DNA of 64,000 bases, from the NCBI RefSeq assembly GCF_019880635.1, contig NZ_JAINVX010000001.1:868001-932000 (forward strand), written 5' to 3'. Positions 1 to 8,082 of this stretch are shown here, piece after piece. The notes under the pieces are model-generated. The model was not told the origin of the DNA and searched no databases. It saw nothing but the letters and a program-made list of their open reading frames with translations. Source of the stretch: Hanstruepera marina. GTDB lineage: Bacteria; Bacteroidota; Bacteroidia; Flavobacteriales; Flavobacteriaceae. Every line of letters starts with the position of its first letter. Within the stretch, counting starts at the first letter, position 1. A program made the position numbers and the translations under genes.

Positions 1-194
1 AACGTGGCTGTGCCTTCTCCCCAGCATTCTCCCATATTCGGACAGCTTCCAGATGTGCATATGGTATTAAGCTTGTATTTGTCTACTAAACCACGTAATT
101 CAGTATATTTTTTACCAGTTGGTAGTTTTACGCGCAACCATTTGGGTTTTGGTGCGCGACCTGGTAATATATTAGAGTCTACTTCTGTTTTCAT
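1..194 (-). CDS. lipA: Lipoyl synthase, N-terminal part (runs off the window)
   Basis: The first 64 codons of a minus-strand gene are present, starting at the ATG at 194-192 just inside an in-frame TAA. The segment carries Cys-x4-Cys-x5-Cys (CTSGSC then PNMGEC), the N-terminal cysteine set that in LipA binds the auxiliary 4Fe-4S cluster, the sulfur source for converting octanoyl to lipoyl groups on the E2 and GcvH proteins. The preceding [11 protein letters not shown] stretch also matches LipA. The radical-SAM motif and the rest lie outside the window. Two promoter -7 boxes lie 20-35 bases upstream. gcvP, a component of the lipoate-dependent glycine cleavage system, lies further along in this window. 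The identification is strong despite the truncation. Confidence 0.9.
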   Translation of the reverse strand, partial: MKTEVDSNILPGRAPKPKWLRVKLPTGKKYTELRGLVDKYKLNTICTSGSCPNMGECWGEGTAT

Positions 195-213
195 TCGCTC
201 TTAATTTGCCATG

Positions 214-229
214 CAAAGATACAAAGTTA
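214..229 (-). promoter_or_regulatory. Two adjacent -7 boxes for lipA
   Basis: On the minus strand TAACTTTG (229-222) is followed directly by TATCTTTG (221-214). Both match the Bacteroidota -7 consensus TAnnTTTG. The start codon of lipA lies 19 bases past the second box. No good TTTG -33 element is seen at the best spacing for either box. Two start points or one dominant box are both possible. Confidence 0.5.
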
Positions 230-257
230 AGTTGTAATGTATTGTTAGAAGACCAAT

Positions 258-995
258 TTATGGGATAATCTTGAAGATATGTTTTTTAGCAATTTTAAAT
301 TTATTATCTATGTGTTTTTTACCTTCTCTATATTCTGATCCCCATTCATTAATAATATTTATTTTGCTTAATCTATTTGTATATTTTAAATGTTTACGAT
401 ATAAATATTTTTTGCTTAAATACTTAAAATGGAGAAGTTTGAATTCAATTAAAATATCTTCTGCCCTTTTATCATAGAAATCAGGCAAACAAGTATGGGC
501 GCCATAATCATAATTAATATTTTTAACCTTTTTTGGATTAAAAATTACTGACTTATCAAAACGATAGCTTCTTATGCCGTATTTAACTTGATCTAATAAA
601 GATACGTTATAGTTTTTTGGGAATTTTTTAGAAAACATTTCATAGCCAATAACGCTGCCTATAGCGGGTCTATATTTATCTAATAAGTTTAATTTGCTTT
701 CTAAATCTTCAGCATATAGAAATTCATCCATGTCACAAACTATAACATAATCAGCATCACTATCTTTCCAACAATTATTTTTTAGTTCTGTTTGAGTGTC
801 TTCTCTAAATGAGTTTTCAATTCCAAAATTTTCAATTTTAACATTAGGATATTCATTTTGTACTATTTCAATTGAATTGTCACTACTGTTATTGTTCAAA
901 ATTGTTATTTCAGAACAAAATTTAGAATAGTAATTTAGGGTATGCCTAATCATTAATGATTCATTATAGCATAAAATGAAAGCACTTATTTTCAT
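258..995 (-). CDS. Glycosyltransferase family 2-like protein
   Basis: The 245-residue protein opens with a GT-A type nucleotide-sugar fold: a beta strand ending in CYNE (residues 9-12), a Rossmann-like first half, and DMDEF at 88-92, the likely DxD metal and sugar-nucleotide motif. No membrane segment or signal peptide is seen, so a cytoplasmic enzyme acting on a cell-surface polymer or glycolipid is likely. Donor and acceptor cannot be read from the sequence. The gene starts 9 bases after the sigma factor gene at 1005 and is probably the last gene of that operon. The coding sequence looks even more A+T-rich than its neighbours, which is common for surface glycosyltransferases. The family is confident, the specific role unknown. 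Confidence 0.8.
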   Translation of the reverse strand: MKISAFILCYNESLMIRHTLNYYSKFCSEITILNNNSSDNSIEIVQNEYPNVKIENFGIENSFREDTQTELKNNCWKDSDADYVIVCDMDEFLYAEDLESKLNLLDKYRPAIGSVIGYEMFSKKFPKNYNVSLLDQVKYGIRSYRFDKSVIFNPKKVKNINYDYGAHTCLPDFYDKRAEDILIEFKLLHFKYLSKKYLYRKHLKYTNRLSKINIINEWGSEYREGKKHIDNKFKIAKKHIFKIIP

Positions 996-1004
996 GATAT
1001 ACTA

Positions 1005-1553
1005 TTATTTTTTCTGAATGATTTCCGCCAATAATTTTTTAGCCCGTAATAACTTAACTTTTACATTGGTCATAGGTTCGTCCAGTTGCTCGGCAATCTC
1101 TTTATAACTTAATTCTTGAAAGTACCTTAAGTTAATGACTTCTTGATAGTGTGGCTTGAGTTTTTTTATGTCTCGTAATAGTTTGGCTAGGTTTTGGTCG
1201 GTTATTAGTTTGTCTTCAGGAGAAGGAGAATCATCAACAACATCAAAGTAATCTTCGTCGTCTGTACTGCTTAATTTTTTGGAAAATGTGTTTTTTTCTT
1301 TTCTTACTAAATCAATATGTATATTTTTTGAAATAGTAATTAGCCAAGTTTTAAATTTGTAGTCGCTGTTATAGCTGTCAATTTTATCAAAAGCTTTAGA
1401 AAAGGCTTGTATGGTTATGTCCTCGGCATCGTTTTCATTTCCAATGCGCTTTAATTGAAAGCCGTAAACATCATCCCAAAAGGTTTCAACCAAATAATTA
1501 AAGGCTTTTTGATTGTTTAGCTTGGCTTGTTTTATAGCTTCTTCTATTTCCAA
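1005..1553 (-). CDS. ECF-type RNA polymerase sigma factor
   Basis: This 182-residue protein has sigma region 2 (about residues 10-80, with the DAEDITIQAFSKAF helix) and region 4 (about 120-175, with the helix-turn-helix YKEIAEQLDE followed by NVKVKLLRAKKLL). An acidic linker separates them, and there is no other domain. The only usable start is TTG at 1553, because the next in-frame Met lies in region 4. That start overlaps the last 10 bases of the upstream glycosyltransferase gene, so translation is probably coupled. No anti-sigma gene is adjacent; instead it sits between two glycosyltransferase genes. Its target promoters are unknown. Confidence 0.9.
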   Translation of the reverse strand: MEIEEAIKQAKLNNQKAFNYLVETFWDDVYGFQLKRIGNENDAEDITIQAFSKAFDKIDSYNSDYKFKTWLITISKNIHIDLVRKEKNTFSKKLSSTDDEDYFDVVDDSPSPEDKLITDQNLAKLLRDIKKLKPHYQEVINLRYFQELSYKEIAEQLDEPMTNVKVKLLRAKKLLAEIIQKK

Positions 1554-2656
1554 TGTTTGGGTTTTGAGATAAGATTGGATATAAATATAGACAATTGAAC
1601 TGCAATTAAAAAAAGCTCCAAAAAAGGAACAAAGGGAATAATATCTTGCTCATTAAGTTTTTGGGTTGCTTTAAAATAGGTAATAGTCTGCATTACAAGT
1701 CGTAGAGCTATTAACCCTAAAACTAATTTCCACTGAAATTGAAAAATTAAAAGTAAAAGAGCCAAAGTGACAAACAAGAATTGAGATATGAAATAGAGCC
1801 CGAGTAGAAACTTGTGCGTAGATTTATAGTGACTAGCTGTAGTTATGTGGCGCTTTTTTTGTGTCAACCAAGACGAAAGAGTTTTTTTTGGTAAAGATTC
1901 AGTAAAACTATTATGTTTCAAGCATATGGTTGCGTTATTGAAATTGGCAACTTGGTTGACAAACAAATCATCGTCCCCAGAGCGAATATGCATGTGCTGC
2001 ATAAATCCATTTGCTTCAAAGAATTTTTCTTTTGTGTAAGCTAAATTTCGCCCTACACCCATATAAGGTATTCCAAGATTTGTATAGGAAACATACTGTA
2101 TGGCTGTAAGAACGGTTTCGAATCGAATTAACTTGTTTAGCAGTGAATTTTTAACTTTTCTATAGCCACCATATCCTAAAATTATTGACTTTTTTTTGCT
2201 AAAACAGGTACTCATTTCTGCAATCCAATGCTCTGAAACAGGTTTGCAATCAGCATCTGTAAATAAAAGGTGGTTGTATTTAGCTGCTTTAATACCTAAT
2301 GTTAATGCGTATTTTTTATTGGCCCAAAAGGCTTCATTGTTTTTTACGTTTACAATTTTAATATTGGTGTGTTTCAACGCAAATTCTTCCATGACTTCTA
2401 GTGTGTTATCATACGAAGCATCATTAATCAGGACTATTTGAAAATTAGGATAGTTTTGATTTATTACAGAAGGCAAAAAAGCTTTTAAATTCCCGGCTTC
2501 ATTTTTAGCGCAAATAATAACAGATATTGGTAAGGATTCTATTGCTGTGTTTAACGAAGACGAATCCTTGAATTGCGAAAAAAATATGATGTAATAAATT
2601 ACCTGAATGCAAACTATGGCAATAAATGCATAGAAAACTAATTCAAGAATCAGCAT
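1544..2656 (-). CDS. Membrane-bound family 2 glycosyltransferase
   Basis: A 370-residue protein with an N-terminal membrane helix (about 2-25), a GT-A domain beginning SVIICAKNE (45-53), the motif TDADC (133-137) as the DxD metal site, and two or three C-terminal hydrophobic helices (about 285-360). This is the layout of processive or polyprenyl-linked family 2 transferases that act at the inner membrane. A QxxRW-like signature of true processive synthases is not evident (SWLTQKKRH occupies the region), so chain polymerisation is uncertain. The gene begins 5 bases after the small Cys-rich gene and overlaps the sigma gene by 10 bases, indicating an operon. Confidence 0.85.
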   Translation of the reverse strand: MLILELVFYAFIAIVCIQVIYYIIFFSQFKDSSSLNTAIESLPISVIICAKNEAGNLKAFLPSVINQNYPNFQIVLINDASYDNTLEVMEEFALKHTNIKIVNVKNNEAFWANKKYALTLGIKAAKYNHLLFTDADCKPVSEHWIAEMSTCFSKKKSIILGYGGYRKVKNSLLNKLIRFETVLTAIQYVSYTNLGIPYMGVGRNLAYTKEKFFEANGFMQHMHIRSGDDDLFVNQVANFNNATICLKHNSFTESLPKKTLSSWLTQKKRHITTASHYKSTHKFLLGLYFISQFLFVTLALLLLIFQFQWKLVLGLIALRLVMQTITYFKATQKLNEQDIIPFVPFLELFLIAVQLSIFISNLISKPKHWK

Positions 2657-2661
2657 TAAAA

Positions 2662-2865
2662 TTAAGAATGTTGAGGTTCGTTACAATCTTTAAATTGATC
2701 AGGTGTTTTACCGCAAAAACCACAAGCTTCACCTTCTTGATTTAGCATAGGGTTTTGGCTCGCGCAAGTACCGGCAAATTTACCGTCTTTTTTAGCCCAT
2801 ATTTTTATTGCTATTCCTGCAACGCCTAATCCTAATAAAGCTAATGTAATTAATAGAAGTTTCAT
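2662..2865 (-). CDS. Small membrane protein with a Cys-rich tail
   Basis: A 67-residue protein with one N-terminal hydrophobic helix (about 2-20) and a short polar tail carrying four cysteines (one alone, then ACGFCG, then a last one before the C-terminus). An ATG five codons further upstream (2880) lies inside the -7 promoter box, so the ATG at 2865 is the better start. The helix could be an uncleaved signal anchor with the tail in the periplasm. The cysteine spacing might bind a metal or form disulfides, but I recognise no named family. It is the first gene of the operon with the glycosyltransferase, sigma factor and second glycosyltransferase. Confidence 0.7.
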   Translation of the reverse strand: MKLLLITLALLGLGVAGIAIKIWAKKDGKFAGTCASQNPMLNQEGEACGFCGKTPDQFKDCNEPQHS

Positions 2866-2877
2866 GTATTTTTTTTG

Positions 2878-2908
2878 CAAAGTTAGTGAATTCCATACAC
2901 TTTGGAAA
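2878..2908 (-). promoter_or_regulatory. Promoter of the small protein-GT-sigma-GT operon
   Basis: Minus-strand TAACTTTG (2885-2878) matches TAnnTTTG, with TTTC at 2908-2905 exactly 19 bases upstream as a near-consensus -33 element. A start site around 2871 would put the ATG at 2865 close to the 5' end of the transcript. Confidence 0.65.
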
Positions 2909-2911
2909 TAA

Positions 2912-2945
2912 AAACAGCCTTGCGTTTATGAAAGCAAGGCTGTTT
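2912..2945 (-). terminator. Intrinsic terminator after the anti-sigma gene
   Basis: A perfect 12-base-pair stem (2912-2923 with 2934-2945) with a 10-base loop. On the minus strand it is followed by TTATTTCC after the stem's own T run. It lies 22 bases past the stop of the anti-sigma gene and just upstream of the next promoter, so it insulates the two units. Confidence 0.85.
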
Positions 2946-2967
2946 GTGGTACTTTAAATAATTGTTT

Positions 2968-3765
2968 TTATTTTATGTTGTGAAGCGCTATTTCAGCTAC
3001 AGCATTTTCTTTTGAAGCTTTTGGATTTACACCCTTAGGCTCAATTGTAATGCTTAAAGCTAAAGCATCTTCAGTGTAAGGAATTTCTTTAAGTTGTCTG
3101 TCGGTTTCTTTTAAAATCCCTAAATTTACCATTTTGTCTTCCACTTCTGCCCAAATTTGGTAACATTGGTCTTCTGGTAATTGAGGTAGAGAAACTACAT
3201 CAATCATAGACTTTTTTTCTTTAGGGTTAATATAGGCAACCGTTTTCAGATTTTTAGCTCTACTATTACCGTTAATAATGTATTTCCGTGTTTCAGGATT
3301 ATTAAGCTGTTTAAATTGCTTCATAATATCCGAAAGCATTTTGTTATTATTTTCAATATCACTTCTTAAATCAAAAATTTCATCAACAACAACTTGGTTT
3401 TCATGACTCAATTTTTGATTTTGAACATAAAACAAATAAGATGTGCTAGCAAACAAAAAGGCTGCAACACTAGCCGCAATACTATATTTGTACCAAGTTT
3501 TACGTTTATTGATCTTTGAGATAGATATTACGGGTTTTTCATCAAGTGCGTCTAAAATATTATTTAGAGCATCTTGAGGAGCTTCTTTGGCATTCAGTTT
3601 AGAAACGACTTCCAGGTTGTCTTGCAAAACATCATAAGCTGTTTTAACCGCTGCATTGTTGACAATTAAATTTTCAACCATATCAGTTTCACTTGCAGTG
3701 GTTTCACCTATTAGATACTTTTCTAAAAGGCCAGAATTTAAAAATGTAGTTATTTCTTCATTCAT
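2968..3765 (-). CDS. Anti-sigma factor, RskA-like C-terminal domain
   Basis: A 265-residue protein with a cytoplasmic N-terminal part (about 1-85, including LEKYLIGETTASE, typical of anti-sigma N-domains), one membrane helix (about 92-114), a coiled segment (about 115-150) and a periplasmic C-terminal domain with CYQIWAEVEDKMVNLG, the recognisable core of the RskA/anti-sigma-K family. In this family the N-domain holds the cognate ECF factor inactive and the C-domain senses envelope conditions. No zinc-binding HxxxCxxC is present. It follows the ECF gene at 3774 by 8 bases, so the two are co-transcribed, and it ends at a terminator. The sensed signal is unknown. Confidence 0.85.
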   Translation of the reverse strand: MNEEITTFLNSGLLEKYLIGETTASETDMVENLIVNNAAVKTAYDVLQDNLEVVSKLNAKEAPQDALNNILDALDEKPVISISKINKRKTWYKYSIAASVAAFLFASTSYLFYVQNQKLSHENQVVVDEIFDLRSDIENNNKMLSDIMKQFKQLNNPETRKYIINGNSRAKNLKTVAYINPKEKKSMIDVVSLPQLPEDQCYQIWAEVEDKMVNLGILKETDRQLKEIPYTEDALALSITIEPKGVNPKASKENAVAEIALHNIK

Positions 3766-3773
3766 GACTGTAT

Positions 3774-4307
3774 TTATTGAGGGTCGTAAATCTTTTTTAA
3801 TTCACGTAGTCCTATTTTTAATCTCGATTTTATAGTTCCTAGTGGAATTTCTAATTCATCACTAGCTTCTTGTTGTGTCATGCCTTCAAAAAAGAGGGCT
3901 TGAATCACGATTTGATATTTGTCATCTAACGTGTTTAAATGTTTTTTGATGTCCATGACATCCTGATTTAAACCATCCGATGTTAACTTATATACGTTAG
4001 AATCTTGTATTTGGACTTCCTTCTTTGTTTTATTTGAAGAAGAACGTACTTTGTCTATGGATGTGTTGTATGCAATACGATATAACCAAGTAAATAATTT
4101 AGCTTTATTAGGGTCATATGTTTTTGCCTTTTTCCACACTTTTATAAAGGTTTCCTGTAGTGCATCCTGCGCCATTTCTGGGTCTGTTATAACTTTTGAA
4201 ATTACGCCAAATAGAGCATCTGCATAATTTTCATAGAGTAGTGAAATGGCTCTTTTGTCTCCTTTTTCTAAAAGGGTTACAATTTCAATTTCTATAGGTT
4301 TACTCAA
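3774..4307 (-). CDS. ECF sigma factor paired with an RskA-like anti-sigma
   Basis: A 177-residue ECF factor: region 2 at about 15-85 (MAQDALQETFIKVWKK, then KLFTWLYRIAYN) and region 4 at about 115-170 (GMTQQEASDELEIPLGTIKSRL). The pattern resembles the SigK/RpoE-like group that pairs with RskA-type anti-sigma factors, and such a gene follows directly. The start is TTG at 4307. No ATG lies upstream in frame and N-terminal conservation appears to begin just after, so TTG is accepted with some reserve. Confidence 0.88.
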   Translation of the reverse strand: MSKPIEIEIVTLLEKGDKRAISLLYENYADALFGVISKVITDPEMAQDALQETFIKVWKKAKTYDPNKAKLFTWLYRIAYNTSIDKVRSSSNKTKKEVQIQDSNVYKLTSDGLNQDVMDIKKHLNTLDDKYQIVIQALFFEGMTQQEASDELEIPLGTIKSRLKIGLRELKKIYDPQ

Positions 4308-4363
4308 ACTCGTGTTAATTAGGTTAGTTGTAATAACGTTAAAGTTATATATTTCGTTTAAAA

Positions 4364-5374
4364 CTAAAGAATATTTACTTCTGCTTCAATAGTAATTCCA
4401 AAAATTCGATTAATGGTTGATTGAATTAATTCTGCCAATTTTAGAATATCATGACCTTTTGCATTACCATAATTAACTAAAACTAGTGCCTGTTTTTTAT
4501 GGACTCCGTAATCTCCAAAACGCTTACCTTTAAAACCTGCTTTTTCAATTAACCAACCAGCAGGAACTTTTACTTCATGTTCTGAAACCGCATAGCCCGG
4601 TATATCAGGGAAGTTTATCTGTAATGCTTTGTATTGCTGTATTGAAATTACGGGATTTTTAAAAAAACTTCCGCTGTTACCAATATTTTTTGGATCTGGC
4701 AGTTTACTTTGCCTAATTGAGATTACAGCTTTCGAAACATCATGAATAGTTGGGTTTTCAACATTCATGATCTTTAGTTGTTCCGAAATTGCACCATAAT
4801 CCGTATGTAGCTTGTGCTTATTTTTTGTTAGTTTAAACGTAACTTTGCAAACAACATATTTACCTTTCTGTTTCTTGAAAATAGAATTTCTGTATTCAAA
4901 TAGACAATCGTCATTTTCAAAAGTCTCTAGTTCTAAAGTATTGGTGTTTAAAACTTCACAAGATTCCATAACATCTTTTAATTCTACACCATATGCTCCA
5001 ATGTTTTGAATAGGAGCTGTGCCAACATTGCCAGGAATAAGAGAAAGATTTTCAATTCCACCGTAATTATTTTCAAGACACCATAACACAAAATTATGCC
5101 AATTTTCACCTGCATTAACTTGTACTAATACATGGCTTTCACTTTCAGAAACCACAGAAATGCCTTTGAGATTTAAATGTATTACAAGAGCATCAATGTC
5201 TTTGGTAAGTAGCATGTTGCTCCCGCCACCTAGAAACAAATAATTGCTGAAAGTGTCTTTTTTTAAAACGGTCTTTAAAGAACCGATACTGTTTACGGAA
5301 ATAAAATGTTTGGCCAAACAATCTATGCCAAAAGTATTGTAATTTTTAAGTGATATGTCTTGAAGTACAGTCAC
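4364..5374 (-). CDS. murB: UDP-N-acetylenolpyruvoylglucosamine reductase
   Basis: MurB reduces UDP-GlcNAc-enolpyruvate to UDP-MurNAc with NADPH and FAD in cytoplasmic peptidoglycan precursor synthesis. The 336-residue protein shows the expected marks: NYNTFGID near the N-terminus, the FAD-binding FLGGGSN and a later LSLIPGNVGTAP region, YRNSIFK, the GNSGSFFKNP loop with the catalytic serine, and AGWLIEKAG near the C-terminus. The extra loop and length fit the type I (E. coli-like) enzyme. The start is GTG at 5374, sharing its G with the TAG stop of the aminotransferase gene, so translation is coupled. mpl, which recycles cell-wall peptides onto UDP-MurNAc, lies elsewhere in this window. Confidence 0.95.
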   Translation of the reverse strand: MTVLQDISLKNYNTFGIDCLAKHFISVNSIGSLKTVLKKDTFSNYLFLGGGSNMLLTKDIDALVIHLNLKGISVVSESESHVLVQVNAGENWHNFVLWCLENNYGGIENLSLIPGNVGTAPIQNIGAYGVELKDVMESCEVLNTNTLELETFENDDCLFEYRNSIFKKQKGKYVVCKVTFKLTKNKHKLHTDYGAISEQLKIMNVENPTIHDVSKAVISIRQSKLPDPKNIGNSGSFFKNPVISIQQYKALQINFPDIPGYAVSEHEVKVPAGWLIEKAGFKGKRFGDYGVHKKQALVLVNYGNAKGHDILKLAELIQSTINRIFGITIEAEVNIL

Positions 5375-6564
5375 TAATCTTTATAAACTTTTAAAGCTTC
5401 TTTAATAATATTTACGGCTTTTTTTAGACTGTCTTTGTTTAAAACATATGCAATACGAATTTGGTTTAATCCTACACCAGGTGTTGAATAGAACCCAGCT
5501 GCAGGAGCTACCATAACAGTTTCGTTACCTATATCAAAACTTTCTAATAACCATTGAGCAAAATCATCTGAACTTTTAATAGGTAGTTCTACAATACAGT
5601 AAAAAGCACCTTTTGGTTTGGCTACTTTAACACCTTCAATTTTTTCAAGTTCAGAAATTAATAAATCTCTTCTAGAGACATATTCCGAAATTACTTCGTC
5701 AAAATAACTTTGCGGAGTTTGTAAAGCAGCTTCACTAGCGATTTGAGCTAATGTTGGTGGACTTAAACGCGCTTGGGCAAATTTTAATGCGGTAGCGATA
5801 ACTTCCTCATTTCTAGACACTAGGCATCCAATACGAGCACCACACATGCTATAACGTTTGGAGACAGAATCAATTACAATGGCATGCTCTTTTATATCAT
5901 TTTCTTGAAGAATGGAATAGTGTTCGGCGCCATCATAAGCAAATTCGCGATAAACCTCGTCTGCAATTAAAAACAGATCATGTTTTTTAACAATTTCTGC
6001 TAATTTTCTAATTTCTTCTTTAGAATATAAATATCCTGTAGGATTTCCAGGATTACATATTAAAATGGCTTTGGTGCGTGGTGTAATTAATGATTCAAAC
6101 TCCTCGATAGGCGGCAATGCAAAGTTGTTCTCGATTTTAGAAATCACAGGAACAATACGAACGTCCGAAGCTGTTGAAAAACCATTATAATTGGCATAAA
6201 AAGGCTCTGGAATTATTATTTCATCATCAATATCCATTATGGAACCAAAAGCAAACATTAAAGCCTCACTACCTCCTGTAGTGACAATTATATTGTCTTT
6301 TGTTACATCAATGTCATGGTTTTTATAGTAATTGGCAATTTTTGAGCGGTACTCATCAGAACCTTCGGATCTGGTATAAGCCAAAATATCTAAAGAATTA
6401 ACTTTTACAGCATCTAACGCTAATTCTGGAGTTTTTATATCTGGTTGACCAATATTTAAGTGGTAAACTGTTTTTCCTTGTTTGTAAGCTGCTTCAGCAT
6501 AAGGTACTAACTTTCTAATTGGCGATTGTGGCATTGAAGCCCCTTTTTTCGAAATATCTGGCAT
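5374..6564 (-). CDS. Class I/II pyridoxal-phosphate aminotransferase
   Basis: A 396-residue fold-type I PLP enzyme. Visible features are LNIGQPDIKTP (substrate loop), TTGGSEA (phosphate-contacting loop, 95-101), NPGNPTGYLY (171-180), ADEVYREF (201-208) and SVSKRYSMCGARIG with the Schiff-base lysine K236. This pattern fits aspartate or broad-specificity amino-acid aminotransferases of the AspC/AlaA-like subgroup; exact substrates cannot be fixed by eye. It is the first gene of a two-gene unit with murB, where a role in supplying an amino acid for cell-wall synthesis is only a guess. Confidence 0.88.
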   Translation of the reverse strand: MPDISKKGASMPQSPIRKLVPYAEAAYKQGKTVYHLNIGQPDIKTPELALDAVKVNSLDILAYTRSEGSDEYRSKIANYYKNHDIDVTKDNIIVTTGGSEALMFAFGSIMDIDDEIIIPEPFYANYNGFSTASDVRIVPVISKIENNFALPPIEEFESLITPRTKAILICNPGNPTGYLYSKEEIRKLAEIVKKHDLFLIADEVYREFAYDGAEHYSILQENDIKEHAIVIDSVSKRYSMCGARIGCLVSRNEEVIATALKFAQARLSPPTLAQIASEAALQTPQSYFDEVISEYVSRRDLLISELEKIEGVKVAKPKGAFYCIVELPIKSSDDFAQWLLESFDIGNETVMVAPAAGFYSTPGVGLNQIRIAYVLNKDSLKKAVNIIKEALKVYKD

Positions 6565-6631
6565 GGTCTGAAAAATTTAGTCGCAAAGTTCTGAAATTTT
6601 AATGAAATTAATAGTTAAATACCTCCTGAAT

Positions 6632-6639
6632 TACCTTTG
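6632..6639 (+). promoter_or_regulatory. -7 box for the aspartyl protease gene
   Basis: TACCTTTG matches TAnnTTTG and lies 45 bases before the ATG at 6685. It overlaps the upstream-extended reading frame, supporting the downstream start. No clear -33 element is seen. Confidence 0.5.
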
Positions 6640-6684
6640 TTATTGATAATTTTTGTATATTTTAACTACCTTATAATCAAAGTC

Positions 6685-8028
6685 ATGAAGCGTTTAGCTT
6701 TTGTCATGTTATTTTTTTGTGTGTTTTTGGGTCAGACTGCTGTTGCCCAAACAGGAACTTTTGAGCTTAAAAATCGATCAGGGTCGGATAAAATACAGTT
6801 CCAATTAATTAATAACCTAATTATAATTCCTGTCGAAATTAATGATGTGGAATTGTCGTTTATTTTAGATTCAGGAGTTAGCAAGCCTATTTTGTTTAAT
6901 GCGAGTGAGGGAGATGAAGTGTTAAATGAGAGCAACGTTTCTTCAATTTTTTTAAAAGGTTTGGGTGATGGTCAAATGGTTGAAGCTATAAAGTCTAAAA
7001 GAAACAAGATTAAAATAGGCGACGCCATAAGTTTTAACCATACAATTTTTGCTGCTTTTAATACTGGGCTGGATTATTCGCCCAAATTAGGTATTCCCAT
7101 TCATGGTATTATTGGTTACGATTTATTTAAAGATTTTGTTGTAGAAATAAATTACCATTCAAAATATCTTAAACTCATCAAACATGAGAATTATAAAGAG
7201 CGTATTTGTAAGAAATGCGAGCAGGTAGGTCTAACGTTGCGAAATGGTAAGCCCCATATTAAAGCATCTGTTGCTATTGCCGACCAGCGCATACCTATTC
7301 ATGTTTTATTAGATACTGGAGCAAGCGACGCACTGTGGCTTTTCGAAGATGAGTCGCAGGATATTGTTTCAACCCAAAAATACATAGACGATTTTTTGGG
7401 TTATGGTTTAAGTGGAAGTTTATACGGTAAACGCTCTCGAGTTGAAGCGCTCTCTATTCAACAATTTAAATTAAGTAATTCTCTAGTGGCTTTTCCTGAA
7501 GGATCTTCAATTGAAATTTTAAAACAAAACAATGACAGGAATGGGACTATTGGAGCTGAAATTCTTCGTCGCTTTAATCTAATTTTTAATTATAAGGACC
7601 AAACCTTGATTCTTAAGAAAAACAGCAATTTTAAAAGTGAATTCACCTATAATAAAAGTGGAATCGATTTAGAACAAAGAGGTATTAGGGTTGTAAAAGA
7701 TTACTATTACAACTTAAATAATGGGAGATTAACATTTGCCAAGGATGTTACTGAATTTGTTTCTGTTAGTAATACTGATCAAGATTATAGGTTTGATGTA
7801 AGACCTGCTTTTCAAATAGCGAAATTAAGAGATAATAGTCCAGCCAAAAATGCAGGTATGCTGTTGGGAGATATCATTTTAAAAGTTAATAACAAAGATA
7901 TAAAAGATTATAGTTTACAAGAAGTTATTGAAATGCTTAATGGGAAAAGCGGAAAGCGAATGAAGGTATTGGTTGATAGGAATGGACGCTTATACGAATA
8001 TCAATTCAAACTTATAGACTTAATCTAA
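6685..8028 (+). CDS. Secreted retropepsin-like aspartyl protease with PDZ domain
   Basis: The 447-residue protein has a cleavable signal peptide (about 1-22, ending AVAQ), then two aspartyl-protease-like halves with LDSGVSKP (D62) and LLDTGASDALW (D210), and a C-terminal PDZ domain (about 365-447, with SPAKNAGMLLGDIILKVN). Two halves in one chain resemble a fused retropepsin dimer. The first half has DSG followed by V rather than the usual T or A, so its activity may be reduced. I place the start at 6685 rather than an upstream in-frame codon because the signal peptide begins there and a -7 box precedes it. It probably acts in the periplasm. The substrate is unknown. Confidence 0.85.
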   Translation: MKRLAFVMLFFCVFLGQTAVAQTGTFELKNRSGSDKIQFQLINNLIIIPVEINDVELSFILDSGVSKPILFNASEGDEVLNESNVSSIFLKGLGDGQMVEAIKSKRNKIKIGDAISFNHTIFAAFNTGLDYSPKLGIPIHGIIGYDLFKDFVVEINYHSKYLKLIKHENYKERICKKCEQVGLTLRNGKPHIKASVAIADQRIPIHVLLDTGASDALWLFEDESQDIVSTQKYIDDFLGYGLSGSLYGKRSRVEALSIQQFKLSNSLVAFPEGSSIEILKQNNDRNGTIGAEILRRFNLIFNYKDQTLILKKNSNFKSEFTYNKSGIDLEQRGIRVVKDYYYNLNNGRLTFAKDVTEFVSVSNTDQDYRFDVRPAFQIAKLRDNSPAKNAGMLLGDIILKVNNKDIKDYSLQEVIEMLNGKSGKRMKVLVDRNGRLYEYQFKLIDLI

Positions 8029-8030
8029 AT

Positions 8031-8062
8031 AAAAAACCTTGAGTAAATGCTCAAGGTTTTTT
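8031..8062. terminator. Bidirectional terminator between convergent genes
   Basis: A perfect 13-base-pair stem (8031-8043 with 8050-8062) with a 6-base loop, A-rich on one side and T-rich on the other. It therefore terminates both the protease gene (stop at 8028) and the DUF1573 gene (stop at 8083). Four more flanking bases can also pair. Confidence 0.9.
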
Positions 8063-8082
8063 ATTTAGATTTTATAAAGGTG

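Noticed and set aside
4-204. Plus-strand open frame at the window start
   Set aside because: It is the antisense of lipA; the minus strand carries the CTSGSC-x5-C motif and LipA-like sequence.
258-995. The very A+T-rich glycosyltransferase gene as part of a transferred island
   Set aside because: No flanking repeats, tRNA or integrase, and it is in an operon with the sigma factor; base use alone is not enough.
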